Shown in pieces: positions 1 through 11,971 of a stretch of 64,000 nucleotides of DNA (position 1 is its first letter; the number at the start of each line of letters is the position of its first letter). Position numbers and translations under genes: made by a program. The notes under the pieces were generated by a model, which did no database searches, was not told the origin of the DNA, and saw only the letters and a list, made by a program, of their open reading frames with translations. The DNA is from Persicaria tinctoria (lineage: Eukaryota; Streptophyta; Magnoliopsida; Caryophyllales; Polygonaceae). The stretch spans positions 25,245,314-25,309,313 of the forward strand of contig JBANSL010000003.1 of NCBI GenBank assembly GCA_037127255.1. Direction: 5' to 3'.

Positions 1-1060
1 GGTAGTCCAAACACAATCTATTGAGTTCAGATTCAATTAAAAATTAATATTTTAATGTCTTTTACCCAACACAATATTCAAGGTGTACCGTTTGTTTTCA
101 AAATCAGATTGACGTACATTGAATTTCAATTAAAATTTAATTTACAATTGAAAAATTAAATTACAGTTGTTCAAAATGGAGAAACTGTTGGAATTGGGTT
201 AAATTTTTTTAAGGGAAGATGGATTTTCATTCTCCATTTTGAAGAAAATTTGAGGATGATCTAATTACTTGAATCTGGTTTAATGTAGGATTGAACAAAT
301 TTGTTGTTGAATTGATAGAAGTTAAATATCTGCACAATTTGTAGTGCATGTGTACTTTTGGAGTCAAAATAGTTAAATCTTAAAAAAGACCAAATTGCAA
401 GCAAAAAAAACCTTTTAAATAACCCAATTTGTCCAAAACCACCCCTTAAACACATCATTGTAGTAAACCATCCATTAAAACTCACAAGTGGCACTCATTT
501 GATTCGCTCCAACCACTTGAGTCGCGGGGGGTACAAATCATTGACTATCATGCCTTAAATCCACTATCCTCGTCCTCCCGTCGAACCACCTATTAGTTTA
601 ACAAATTGTAAAGAAGAATGGCTTGGGTGTTATTGAATGACATAAAAAGAAAATTCGAAGTTTTAATAAAGGTATTGTTGTCATTTTCTACATTTTTAAT
701 TGAAATTCTACTATATTTGAAGGATGGATGGTTCTATGCGAACTTTTGTCTTGTAAAGGGTGGTTTACAGTAATTATGTATTTAAGGGATGATTTTGGGC
801 AAATTGGGCTATTTAAAGGGTGATTTTCTGCAATTTGGCTCTAAAATATATGGACTTTTAGCCGGGTGGGTTTGTGATTTGATTTTTTTCCCCTTGATAA
901 ACAAGTAGATAGATTAACCATCTTGAATAACTTTGCAAAACAAACTAAAACAAAACACCAAGAAGGATGGTCGGAGAAATGTATGCAAAAGCCGCTTGAG
1001 AGGTAGAGATTTGGTTCGTAGTGGGCCTTAGAGGGCCAAGGTTTGTGTGGGAATCAATAG
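1..1060. other. AT-rich intergenic DNA with a diverged inverted repeat
   Basis: No gene is supported here. Two arms of about 90 bases, near 386-480 and 768-852, are inverted copies of each other (both contain versions of ggtggtttt, caaattgggctatttaaa and gcaatttgg) separated by about 290 bases. The arms are roughly 75 percent alike by eye. This may be a worn fold-back or MITE-type element; no target duplication was found. Confidence 0.35.
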
Positions 1061-1062
1061 GA

Positions 1063-1376
1063 TGGAAGCGACCAAACCAAGATTGGGACAAGGTGAATAC
1101 TGACGAGGCCGTGAGCAAGGAGATGCATATGGCTTATTGTTGCAGGTTTGGTGCGAGATCATGATGGTAAATGGACATGTGGATTCACACATGATATTGG
1201 GAATTGTTCGGTTTTTGTAGCAAAGTTATTGGGAATTGTTTGGTTTTTGTAGCAAAGTTATGAGTAATTTTGTTTGGGTTGGAGTTATCATGGGATAAAG
1301 GTTTTCCCAAGGTTATGCTTGAAACAGATTAATTGCTTGCGGTTATCGTATTGGATAAGTTGTTGGGTCGTTATTA
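1063..1376 (+). pseudogene. LINE-type RNase H domain relic
   Basis: Conceptual translation in shifting frames resembles the plant non-LTR retrotransposon RNase H domain (RVT_3 type). A W-K-R-P start is followed by a V-N-T-D segment and then, in another frame, by V-R-D-H-D-G-K-W-T-C-G-F and G-N-C-S-V, matching the usual spacing of that domain. There are stops and at least one frameshift. A direct duplication of about 32 bases (gggaattgttcggtttttgt and following) lies inside it near 1199-1263. It has no active reading frame. The solo LTR at 1499 lies just downstream. The family match is from motif memory, not from a search. Confidence 0.55.
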
Positions 1377-1498
1377 TTCTCTTTCTAGCCTACTATCTTG
1401 ACTGTCCACTTTCTTACTTCATTAGCATTTTCTTATTTGAATTGTTTTCATGTTTTGGATGAGCCGCTAGAGAGGGCTATTTCAGGTCTGAATCATAT

Positions 1499-3020
1499 TG
1501 TAACGGCCCAGAATTATGATTTCCGGGTTACGTTTCAAGGGATAAAACCCCTTATTCGGATCTTGCACTCCAGGTACGGGTCGAGGTTTCAAATTCAATT
1601 TTAAGGTCAATAATAAAGGGGGATTTCAAACCCTAAAAACATCGAAGGGCCGTTGGGTACCCTTGACCTGTCCTAAGACTATGTCGCGGAATCCATTTCA
1701 AACGGAAGTAAGACGAAAACAGAGTAAAGATACAAGTGTCACGGAAGAACCGGTCAAAACCAAAGCATGAGTGTTTAATTACCATTTTACTAAATTAGGA
1801 TATTAGCCAGATTCTTCGATTCACCAACAGGGAACCCCGTCATATAGACATCGAGCACTCAAATCTGCAGAGAATACCTTTAAAAGAAGAACGGGGAAAG
1901 GAGTCAGATCGAGCCACTCATGCGGGACCGGCAGTCCTCGCTGATGCCACATAGTATGTGTTATACCTAATAAAGATGCTCTAATGCAGTACGAAATTCA
2001 AACACACTAGCATGCTCCTAGTTCATAATAATGTGCAGAAATACTGTAAAGGGGCCCAAGACAATGCCAAGTGGCATATCCCTCTCCTACCTCCACCCCT
2101 TCCGATAGGTGGAGACTGGCCAGCTCGTGAATGCATTCATTCATAATCGGGGGCACGCATGCCTAACCCGCTCCACAATAAAGCCCGCAGGCATAATATA
2201 AGGAAGTTCATGACTCGATTGACTCAGGGTACCCGATGAGGTTGGGCTACCCTATGACCCTAGCAAAGACTCTAGGACTATCACAGATAACGGCCGTTCT
2301 GTTTCAAACGCATAAAGTAAGCAGATGCTCAATCAATTAGTGCAACCTAAACATGATACTACATGACATGCTTTTATGCATATGCAACACCTAACATAAA
2401 ATGCAACAACATGCATGAATGTCCAACCTGAGTAAGCCCCCTAGGGAACTTACCTGAAGATGCAGAACAGCAAGATAACACAAGCAAGGGCCCAATGCAA
2501 GTCCAAAGCAATCCGAAAGCAATACACACCTATCATCAAGCCATTACCATAAGCTACCGAACCAACATTCTCACACACACGAACCCAAGTTCTCAACATA
2601 CTCGAAACCAGTCGATGATAAAACCATTTCCCAAAACCTTTCCGATACTATCACATCAACTAAAATCATTTACTTCCAATCAAACCCATTGATAAAATCG
2701 TGCCAACCATAATTCCAAACTCTTAAATCTCAAGTTAATTCAACCCATTTCAAAACAATTCTTTTGAAATCGTACTTAGTCAAATCCCGGCATTAAACAT
2801 TTAAAACCTTAGAGCTAATCTCTTGAAATCATATTATAGAATAATTCCGGCATTTTGGTTTTCAAACAATAATTCATTTAAGGTATATTTCTGGAAACTC
2901 AAAAACCCTCTTAAATAATTTATCAACAATAGATATAATTATCCTAAACATCAACTATTTTATTAGTGATTCTTTTCCAAAATTCCCAAAATTTATTATT
3001 TAAAAATCCGGGCCTTTACA
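1499..3020 (-). mobile_element. Solo LTR of a retrotransposon, probably Ty3/gypsy
   Basis: The segment starts TGTAACGGCCCAGA and ends GGGCCTTTACA, so it has TG...CA ends with an extended inverted match (TGTAA-GGCCC). It is flanked on both sides by the 5-base sequence catat (1494-1498 and 3021-3025), the size expected for LTR retrotransposon integration. No protein-coding region, primer-binding site or second LTR is present, so it is best read as a 1522-base solo LTR left by LTR-LTR recombination. Minus orientation is favoured because the reverse complement carries the TGTAAAGGCCCGGAT start common in plant LTRs; orientation is an inference. Confidence 0.72.
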
Positions 3021-3025
3021 CATAT

Positions 3026-4268
3026 CTCCCTGTCTTGTCTGTCTTGTCTGCTCTCGCAAATTTTTTTTAATTCTTTTTTCTTTTTAATTGGAGTTTGTGA
3101 GGGAGAGGGGGTTGAGGAATTGAAGAGAGACAAATTACAGGATAGAGTTGGTGACCTGATGACATGGGAGTCGAAGATTTAAGGAGAAGAAATAATTTGC
3201 CTCGATTGATTACTATGTAGGTTTTTTTTTCTTACTATGCTATGTTTGAGAAAAAGGTAGCTATTGGGTAGCCGAAGCTGATAGATCATTTGTGCTAAAT
3301 ATATGTTAATAAGCTAAGATGATGTTTGACGAACCTTTTTGATAGGGTAGTTGATAAAAATTTGTGAATAAACAACCCAAAGCTTCGAAAAGATTGGGTG
3401 AGTAGTTGTTGAAAAGCTACTATTCTAAAAGTTAATTAAACTAAAATTTTATATTTATTTATTTAAAACTATATAGTATCAAAACCATAAACTCCAAAAA
3501 GTTAGCTGATTGTGCAATTTTGTGCCAAACATAGCCTTAATAAAACTAAAGAAAGTCTTAACTCGTTTGTTCACGCAAAAAAAAAAAGTATCATGAGAGA
3601 AAATTCTAATTCTAATTTATCCCTTCTCGAAACACCAGTGTCGAATAAATCGAGAGGCCGAAACACACGACAGACAAGCTAACCACCATGATGCAAACTA
3701 ACTAAATCATAAATATCAAAACTAACTAAATCATAATTATTTACTGCATGTTTTACAAATAACATAATTTAGTAACTAATATTTTTTTTTTAAACAATCA
3801 TTTACAGAGATATTTAACTTTTAGATATCGCCCACCAAAATTATCTAATTCGTCTACATAAGTAATTGCCATTTTTTATTAAGTAAAACTTTAACATCAG
3901 ACAAGCCTAATTCTGGAGGGATCGACAAGTCGGCAGACGAAAACTGTCTAAACATATAGTAAATGCAGAAAACATGCACAATGAAACAATCAGTAACTAA
4001 CTCTAGCAAAACGACATAAGCAGAACTACACCCAATAAGTTGCTGACGCTGGGAAAGAACGAAGCCAAGCACCACCGAACAGTAGCACCGCGGGCCAGCG
4101 GTATAGCATTAATCTATCTCTTGTGGGTAGTGCATACGAAACTCTAACGAAGCTCCTTCCCGGATACAAAGTCATCCTAAAAGCACCACTTCGACCCCAG
4201 CCAATCCCAACTCCGGACTCCACGCCTCCAACCAAGCAGAAGAACTCCTAGAAACGTCGGAAGCCGAG
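3026..4268. other. Intergenic, no gene seen
   Basis: AT-rich DNA with poly-T/poly-A runs and no reading frame of recognisable content. Nothing beyond short simple runs was found. Confidence 0.5.
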
Positions 4269-4273
4269 GCGCC

Positions 4274-6447
4274 TGTTGTGAGCTGAATCTGCCATGTTTT
4301 ACAGTAACTTTTATATCGATTTCTGTATACATTGCATTCATTTGGGCTAAGATAGTACAGAATCTATGTAGTTTATGTTTATTTGCCAAATTATGGAATC
4401 TACACCAGTTTCTATTTAAATCGCAGAAATCGAGGCGTTTTACAGCAATTCTACAGAAGGTCGGAAAAGCTCGGAAAACCACTACAGAAGTCCAAGGTCA
4501 AAGCAGCGGAACAAGTCTACGAGCCAAGGCTACTCGACCTCGACAAGCCATGTCCGAGCAACCTTGTCGACAGAGCCTGATCGAGAGAGCCAGACCCCCC
4601 AGCTCCGGGACTCTACTCGATCTCGACGAAGCCCTGGTCGAGATCGATGAAGCCCAAAGTCATGCCCGGAGTCGACGAGGAGAGCTGCCCGAGAAGCCGA
4701 GGACTAAGCCGAGGACGACCAGGAGCACTCGCTGCCAGCGACTCGACTCGTTGTAGCGGACCGTTCGCTGCCGCGGAAAAGGCAACTCGCTGCCAGCGGA
4801 TGAAGCAACTGGCAGGAGCGGAAAGGAAGAGGCACCACCCAACTCGACCTCGAGGAGCCTTTGTCGAGGTCGACAAGATCCTGACGCCAGATCCGGAGCC
4901 CATCGAGGAGAGTCACTCGAGAAGACCTAGTCGGCAAGCCACCTTACTCGAAGTCGACTAGGGCTTGTCGAGATCGACGAGCACCTGAGCCCCAGTCCGA
5001 GCACATCGAGCACACCAACCCGAGGAAGCCCAGTCGACGAGCCATCCTTGTCGAGGTCGACGAGTCGTGGTCGATCTCGAGTAGAGCCGCGTTCCAGAAG
5101 CTGCTCGACGCGGATTGATCAACTCTACTCGGATTGGGATTCCTTGGGCGCGAAGGCGGAAGATTCTATCCGAATACATCAAATTCTATCCAAGGAGACA
5201 AGATCTATCAACATCATGAAGACTTACCCTATTTAGTTTTATCTTTTCCTTTTAGATTTATTTCCATAAAACAATTTATTTATCTTTTCAAGTTTTAGAT
5301 ATAATTTTAGATAGAGATAGATATCTTCTTTCCTAGAATAGCTAGGGAATGAAGGCTATAAATAAGGCCCTAGGGGGCTCAGTTTTATAATTCAATTTCA
5401 GAGACAATTAGTTAGTTCCACAGAGAAGTTTAGGAGTTCTAAGGTTTTTAGGGTTTTGGCTTTCTGCGAAAGTTGATTGCCAGGATTGTAAAGGCTTTTG
5501 AATATAGTTTAATGCAAGTTAGTTCTTTTTATACATCAATGTCTGCAATTGCGATGAGGCGTGAGTAGTCCACCCACTTCTGGGGCTGGGGTGAGCCCGA
5601 CGGTGGCCATGTGAGGCGATGCGATAAAGGTCAGATCTTTTGTGTGATTCATCTTCTATCCCTATGAGCATGATTCTTTTGCGAGAGTTGAAGGTGATCC
5701 TTGTTTGTGTTATTGAAGCGAAAGTGATCTTAATGCAACTTGGATTAATTATGTGAAAAAGGGTTAGTAACAATTAGGGTTTATGCGAAAGCCTCTATAT
5801 GCCTATTTGTTAATGACGAAAGTTATTTGATGGAAAGCATGATCTTTTGTGCCTTTATGTGTTACTTTGCATGGTTATCGTTGTGGTGTTGAAACCCTGG
5901 CCTTGGAGGTCTTTTAGCATATTGAGTTTATTTCTGTCGAATTTCTGAATTCTGTCGAGAATCTGCAATTTCTATATTTTTCTGTTTCTTGTCGACATAG
6001 AGGAGATCTGGTCGATCTCGAGTAGGACTTGTCTTAGTCGAGTTGGTGTTTTGCTTCTGTTGTCGACTGTGAAGTTTCTATCTTTTGCTGTTAGTCGATC
6101 TCGAGTAGGCTAAGTCGAGATCGAGTACGTCCTGCTGCTTTGTTTTATTTCTTGCTTCGTTTTGTTCTTTGCTTTACTTTCTGCCTTTAGTTTCTGTCTT
6201 TGCTTTTGTTTTAGTTGCCCTTGCCGGGTTTATTTGTTTCTTTCCTTTCTGTGTTTCTGTCTTTCTGCTGCTTCTGTGAGAATTTACAGCTACATGAGAA
6301 CTGCTGACGTGCTTCCTCGTGGATTCGATCCTGACTTTTCTCTTACTACAACGGGAGGAAGTCTTGTATTTATTTGCTGAGACAGGAAAGTCAGTCTGAA
6401 CTATATTTTATATTCATTTCAATACTCGATTCACTCCTGCAACAACA
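4274..6447 (+). mobile_element. Possible solo LTR or non-autonomous LTR element
   Basis: The segment looks like a retrotransposon promoter region: a TATA box CTATAAATA at 5356-5364 lies in a unit (gaaggctataaataaggccc) typical of LTR U3/R borders, and the 3' part has the gtggattcgatcctgacttt wording often seen near plant LTR ends. Candidate termini are TGTTGTGAG and CAACAACA with flanks gcgcc and acgcc, a 4-of-5 match to a target duplication. No gag or pol is present. The ends are uncertain; it could also be an internal fragment of a larger element. The GC-rich 4500-5100 stretch and the 5990-6130 stretch share one vocabulary, which supports treating the region as one repeat. Confidence 0.35.
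4500..5100. repeat. GTCGAG/TCGACGAG-rich irregular repeat
   Basis: Dozens of overlapping variants of CTCGATCTCGACGAG and GTCGAGATCGACGA occur on both strands, so the segment is full of short inverted repeats. The same words return at 5990-6130 (gtcgatctcgagtagg). Long open frames across it on both strands are a by-product of this composition and are not credible proteins. Confidence 0.6.
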
Positions 6448-6994
6448 ACGCCACACACTGTTTGTACAAAAACGCCAACAAGATTCAGCCAATCGAAATT
6501 TGGTCAAACCCTTTCAGGGTTTGATCAAGCCGTTTCGGAATAGTAATTGTCATTGTTTACTTCTCATAGTATATAATCTCACTTTTCGATAAAAACATGT
6601 CATTTATTATTTTAAAAAAATTGTCCATAAATAATACTCCTAAAAGAGATGTTTTTCAAGTCGATGGAGTTACAATTAGACGAACAGATCAATCAATCGT
6701 TTCCTTTTTCTTTCTTTTTTTAGAAGAAGCTCATCCAATTCTATTCCAAATCCCTAGCAAATGTAACATCAATAGTGTCTGGCAATGTTTGCACCGAAAA
6801 AAACAAAGAATGGGAAATCGGCCTAATCGTCGTTACCTCGGGAGCTACACAATTTCCCTCCCTTTGAACAAAACTAAACACACTGGAATAAGAAAAAAAA
6901 ACAAAGTTGAGAAGAAATAACATCAATGATATTGAAAAGAGTTCCTTTCCTATACTCCCCGCTGCAGTTTGGTCATCAACGACTTGCAAGCCGT

Positions 6995-9900
6995 CTATAC
7001 CTGGATCTGCTTGAGGCCTCTCTCCTTTGCCAGTTGTATCGCCCATCGAACTCCTTCCACCTCGTCTACCTCCGGCTCATTGGTCGATTGAATCTCACGC
7101 TGCCCACCGATGATGAGATCACCCGAATGGCTCCTGCATATTACTCCCACCGTCGTCTTGCCCGCTCGTCCTACACTGGCATCGTAATTAAGTTTCACAA
7201 CCCCTTCCTCCGGCCTTTTCCACCTTCACCCTTTCTGTCAACCCTCCTTGCGGCATCTGGGTTGCTGATGTGACATCTCTATAGCTCTCCACTTCCATTA
7301 GCATCTCATCCACTTCTCTAAGAATTCGATCGGGGTCCTGGTGCTCCCCCTCGAAGATTCTCCTATTTCCTGCTCTCCACACATGCCAAATAATCGTCGC
7401 CCACTTCTTCCTGTCCGCTTTGCTTTCCAATGTGAGCATTGATAAGAAAGTAGCATATGTGGTCGATGCCCCCATCCATACCCTTTCTAGCTTAGGCACC
7501 CTCTTCCAAATCCTCCTTGCCATCTTGCCTTCAAATAAAGCATGGAAAGAAGTTTCCTCTTTCCCACACACCTCGCAGCACTCATCTTCCGTGATTTTCC
7601 GTCTCGCAAGATTCTTCTTACACGGCAGAATGTCTCTTGCCGCTTGCCAAACTAACGACGCAACCTTTGGGAGACTTTGAAGCTTCCATAATGCCTTCCA
7701 GATGCTCTCAATCTCATCAATAGCCGAGGTCCCAGCTACCCTCTCTCCCTCGGTGTCTCTCTCTGCCAAGGCGTGATAAGTGGATCTGACAGTAAAGATA
7801 TCGTTCTTTGTATAGCTCCAGGTGAGATGACCACATACCAGAGGATCAACAAGCTGAATCTGCTAAACTTGCTCTACATCACACGGCAATAGGAGCCTTT
7901 GAAGCTCCTCCTTATCCCATCTTCCCGAGCTCCAATCGATCAGATCTACAACTCTCATCTCCGAGTCTCCCGCAAAGAAATTCCCCAATACCCTGAAACT
8001 CCTCGACCTGGGTAACCATTTATCGTCCCACACCTTTATCTCTACACCATTGCCGACACACCATCTCAGCCCCTCCTGTAGTCCATCCCGACCGCATATG
8101 ATACTTCGCCATCTGTAGCTCAAGTTATGTCCCATTGTCGCCTGTAAGAAAGGGGTCCTAGGGTGATATCGAGCCTTCAACAGCCTCGCCAATAGCGACT
8201 CTGGCTCTTGTAAAATCTTCCATGCATGCCTTGCCAGAAGTGCCCTATTGAAGAGGTGAAGATCCCTAAACCCCATCCATCCTTTGTCAGTGGGCCTGCA
8301 CATCTGTTTCCAGCTCATCCAATGCGTCTTCTTCTTCCCCTCCCCTTCTCCCTGCCAGAAGTCACATAGCAGCATCTCAATCTCCCTACATAAACTCACC
8401 GGCAGAAGGAAGCACGACATCATATACGTTGGAATATCCTGTGCCCCCGCCTTTATAGGCACCTCCTTACCGGCTCTTGATAGTGTCCTCTCCTTCCAAC
8501 CTTTCATCTTTTTCCAAACCCTCTCCTTTAATTGATAAAAAATAATCCTCTTAGATCTCCCTATCATGTTCGGCAAACCAAGGTAACGTTCATGCTTTGA
8601 GACCTCTCGAATTCTCAGCGATTCCTGTATCGACCTCCTAGTACTCTCCCTAACATTTCCACTGAAAGAAAGTTCAGATTTTGAGAGATTTACCTGTTGT
8701 CCCGACGCTGCTCCATAAGTAGGGCTGGGCATCCGGTCTGGACCGGACCGATGGACCGGAATTTTCAAAAACTTGGACCGTGGATCGGACCGGGACCAGG
8801 ATATATGGTCCCGGGTTTTTCGGTATGCGGACCGTTTGGACCGTTATGATTAGAAACCCCTAACCAGTTCTCAAAGGATGAACCCTGCTCAAAAATTAAA
8901 AGCGGCGCCACCGAAATCCCCAATCTGAAATCACAATAAACACCAACCCAATCTGAAATTCAAACCCCCAAATCTGATAAACCTACAAAATCCTGCACCA
9001 ATTCCTTCTGGAAAAGTAGTTCAAACAAGTGCAAAGGGAAGAAAAGAAGCAAATAAGATGGATGCAAGTACGTAATAGAAGGACAAAGAGAGAGAATTCA
9101 AACGGCATCGCCTCCGGTCTCGAGCTTGTGGTGCCTGTGTTTTTCCATGTCGGCGTCGGTGGCTCAGGGCTTCAGATCTGGCGCCGTCCTTGGAGCCGTG
9201 GGCTAGCGGTGTTGCAGGTTGGCGTCGTTGCTCTCCCCGAACAGGTCCAGGTGGTGCTTCTCGGCCTGAAAGTACAGGGAAAAGATCGAGAATGGTGATG
9301 CAGTGCTGGTGGCGAGGGGTGTGTCCCTGGGGACGCTGGTGGGTCTCAGCGGCCTCTGATGTCAGCGACTGGCGAGCACGACGGCACCGGTGGCGACTGT
9401 TGAGGCGTGAGACCGAGGGCCGGTGAACACGAGCAAGATCGTCCGGTGCGAGGGCCGCGAGGCTGCTGAAGACGAGATCCAGACTTACAAAGAGAGAGGC
9501 GTACCCGTAGAGAGTGAATGAAGAGAGGCAAGGACTAGGGTACTGGGCAACAAAGCACGCATTCCCTTTTTTTTTTTTAATAACAAAACCGGTCCAATTC
9601 CGGTCTAACCCGATAATTCCGGTCTAGTCCCGGGTTTGGACCGGAACCCGGAAATTAAAAAAACTTGGACCGTGGACCAGACCGTAATATTCCGGTCCGA
9701 TCCAAAGACCATAAATTCCGGTCTGATCCCGGTCCGATTACGGTCCGATCCAAATTTTGCCCAGCCCTATCCATAAGTATGGAGGATGTTGATAATTTCC
9801 ATACTCTGTTGACAGGTTGCTCCCAAAAAATAAAACAGTCATCGACAAAAAAAGAGATGGGAGATTGCAGGTGTCGATGGAGCCACCTTAATTCCTTCCA

Positions 9901-11918
9901 GCCCCTTGTGCATCTCACTAGCTCGAATCATCCCTGATAGGCCTTCAGCACAAAGCAAAAGGAGGTATGGCGAAAGCAGGTCGCCCTGGCGAACTCCCCT
10001 TCCCGGAACAAAACTCGGTGTTGGCCCTTCCTCCATCAGAACCGAGAAGCTAACCGTGGATACACACTTCATGACAGGCGAGACCCATTCCTCCTTGAAG
10101 TCGAACCTCCTCAAGCTAACAATGCTCTAAGAAGCCCCACTCCACCCGATCATAGGCCTTCACCATATCTAATTTCAGCACCATATATCCCTTCTTTTCC
10201 CCTCTCCGTGTCTTCATGAAGTGAAAGAGCTCAAAAGCCGCTAGTACATTATCTGTGATAAGCCTTCCTGGAACGAATGCACTCTGACTCAGGGCCACAA
10301 TCTTCTGCACGACTTTCTTTAACTTGTTTGTGATAACCTTTGACACAATCTTGTAAATTACGTTACATAAGCTTAGTGGACGAAGATCTTTCATTCTGGA
10401 CGGGGCCTTCACCTTTCGGATCAGCGTAATAAAAGTGTGATATCAGTCCCTCCGGTATCGGGGCCCCATTCAGAGTATCAAGAACAAACTTAGTAACCTT
10501 TTTCCCAACAATATGCCGACATTGTTGATAAAACAATGATGGCATACCATCAGGACCTGAAGCTTTTGTAAGGTCCATTGAGAAAACGGCATATTTTTCT
10601 TCTTCCACAGTGAAGGGACGTGACAGCTCCTGGTTGTCCACTGTCAAAACCAAGGGCTCGATTCCTTGAGTACCCGTGCCCGAGTATGCTCTAGCATCAG
10701 ACTATAACAGATTGCTAAAATAGGTTATTGCTATACGTTTCATCCCCTAAGCCGATCTCTCCTCCACTCCCTCATCATCTACCAGTTTATGAATTCAGTT
10801 CAGTTTCATTCTCCTCGAAGCCTTCTTATGGAAGTAACTCGTGTTCCGATCACCACATCTAAACTCATTCGCCCTTGCCCGCTGATACCACAAGACCTCC
10901 TCATTGTCCATGAGTTCCCACTCTTTCCTTCCAACTCCTTCCTCTCCCTAACTAGCTCCCCGATCATTCCTTTACCCAACTCGGCCAGCCGCTTCCTTAA
11001 CTTAGCCAATTCAGCCCTCACATTGCTGAAAAAGTTCCTATCTCAATCCTTGAGGTCCATAGCGCACCTCTCCAGCTTTCCCTTAATGCCCGGCACCGCA
11101 TGGCTTGAACCCGGGTTCATCCAGCCATTTGATATGATTTCCATGCAGTCTTCCTCTTTCAACCACATCGCCTCAAACCTGAAAGGTCTCTGCACCCTTT
11201 CCGGGCCTTTCCTCGGCTCTCCCTCAAGGCAAATCTTTATAGGACTATGATCTGATCCACATCTCCTCAAATGCACCACTACCGAACTCGGAAACCTCTC
11301 CATAAATGTTTCATTACCGAAAGCCATGTCGATCATTTCCTGGATAAACCCTACATCTTCTCTGTTATTATACCAGGTGAATCTGTTCCCGGTGTATGGT
11401 ATATCTCTCAGTTTACAAGCCTCTACAGCCTCCCTAAAGTGTACTATTCTATCAAAGTTCGCCTGATTACCTCCCTATTTGTCTTCAAGAGAGGTATAAA
11501 GATTGAAGTCACCTACACAAAGCCAGTGACGATGCGGTTCCTCATAAAGTCTCCTTATCAGCCCCATCGTATGATGTTTGTCTTTCCCTTCCGACCAACC
11601 ATATATACCCGTGAATCTTAGCTGATCATCGTGCCCTATAGAGACCAAACTGTTGATCTGATGTTGGGTGTACGATAACACATTCACCTCGCAGCCTTCT
11701 TCCCACATCAACTCCAGACCCCTCGATCGTCCTATACAAGCAACCGAGAACATCCCCACAAACCCCAGTCTCACTCGCACCTTTTCCATTCTCCTCCTAC
11801 TACACTTTGTCTCGATGATAAAAAGCACCCTCGGGGCCTCCCTACTTACCATTTCGGCAAGTTTTCTAACTGCACGAGCCTTCCCTAGTCCCCGGCAGTT
11901 GTAGCTTATGCAATTCAT
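6995..11918 (-). pseudogene. LINE ORF2: endonuclease, reverse transcriptase, RNase H (broken)
   Basis: Reading 11918 downward: an endonuclease/exonuclease/phosphatase domain (M-N-C-I-S-Y-N-C-R-G-L-G start, G-D-F-N-L, and S-D-H-S-P-I near 11260); reverse transcriptase fingers (A-S-G-P-D-G-M-P); motif A L-D-M-V-K-A-Y-D-R-V-E-W; motif B G-R-G-V-R-Q-G-D; and an F-V-D-D box in place of the usual F/Y-A-D-D. After the hAT come the RT thumb, a reverse-transcriptase zinc-binding module (C-C-E-V-C then H-A-L-F-E) at 7188-7769, and an RNase H domain near 6995-7198 (L-N-Y-D-A-S). Frame changes occur near 9840, in the endonuclease and in the RNase H tail. The enzyme would nick target DNA and prime reverse transcription from the nick; this copy cannot do so. 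Confidence 0.9.
8720..9769. mobile_element. Non-autonomous hAT element inside the LINE
   Basis: The ends are perfect 12-base inverted repeats, TAGGGCTGGGCA and TGCCCAGCCCTA. They are flanked by the 8-base duplication tccataag (8712-8719 and 9770-9777), both hallmarks of the hAT superfamily. Subterminal regions hold many copies of GGACCG and cttggaccgtgga in both orientations, the usual transposase-binding layout. The 1050-base element carries no transposase; its GC-rich centre (about 9029-9530) has no recognisable protein. It splits the LINE reverse transcriptase just before the segment corresponding to Y-G-A-A-S-G-Q-Q-V-N, so it arrived after the LINE. Confidence 0.93.
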
Positions 11919-11971
11919 TGCTCTCGGCGGGGGAGATTTTCCCCGACCGATCTCAAAGTGCTTTCATTAGG

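Noticed and set aside
4613..5182. Long overlapping open frames on both strands
   Set aside because: They arise from the TCGA-rich composition; the products are arginine/serine/leucine-biased in every frame and match no family.
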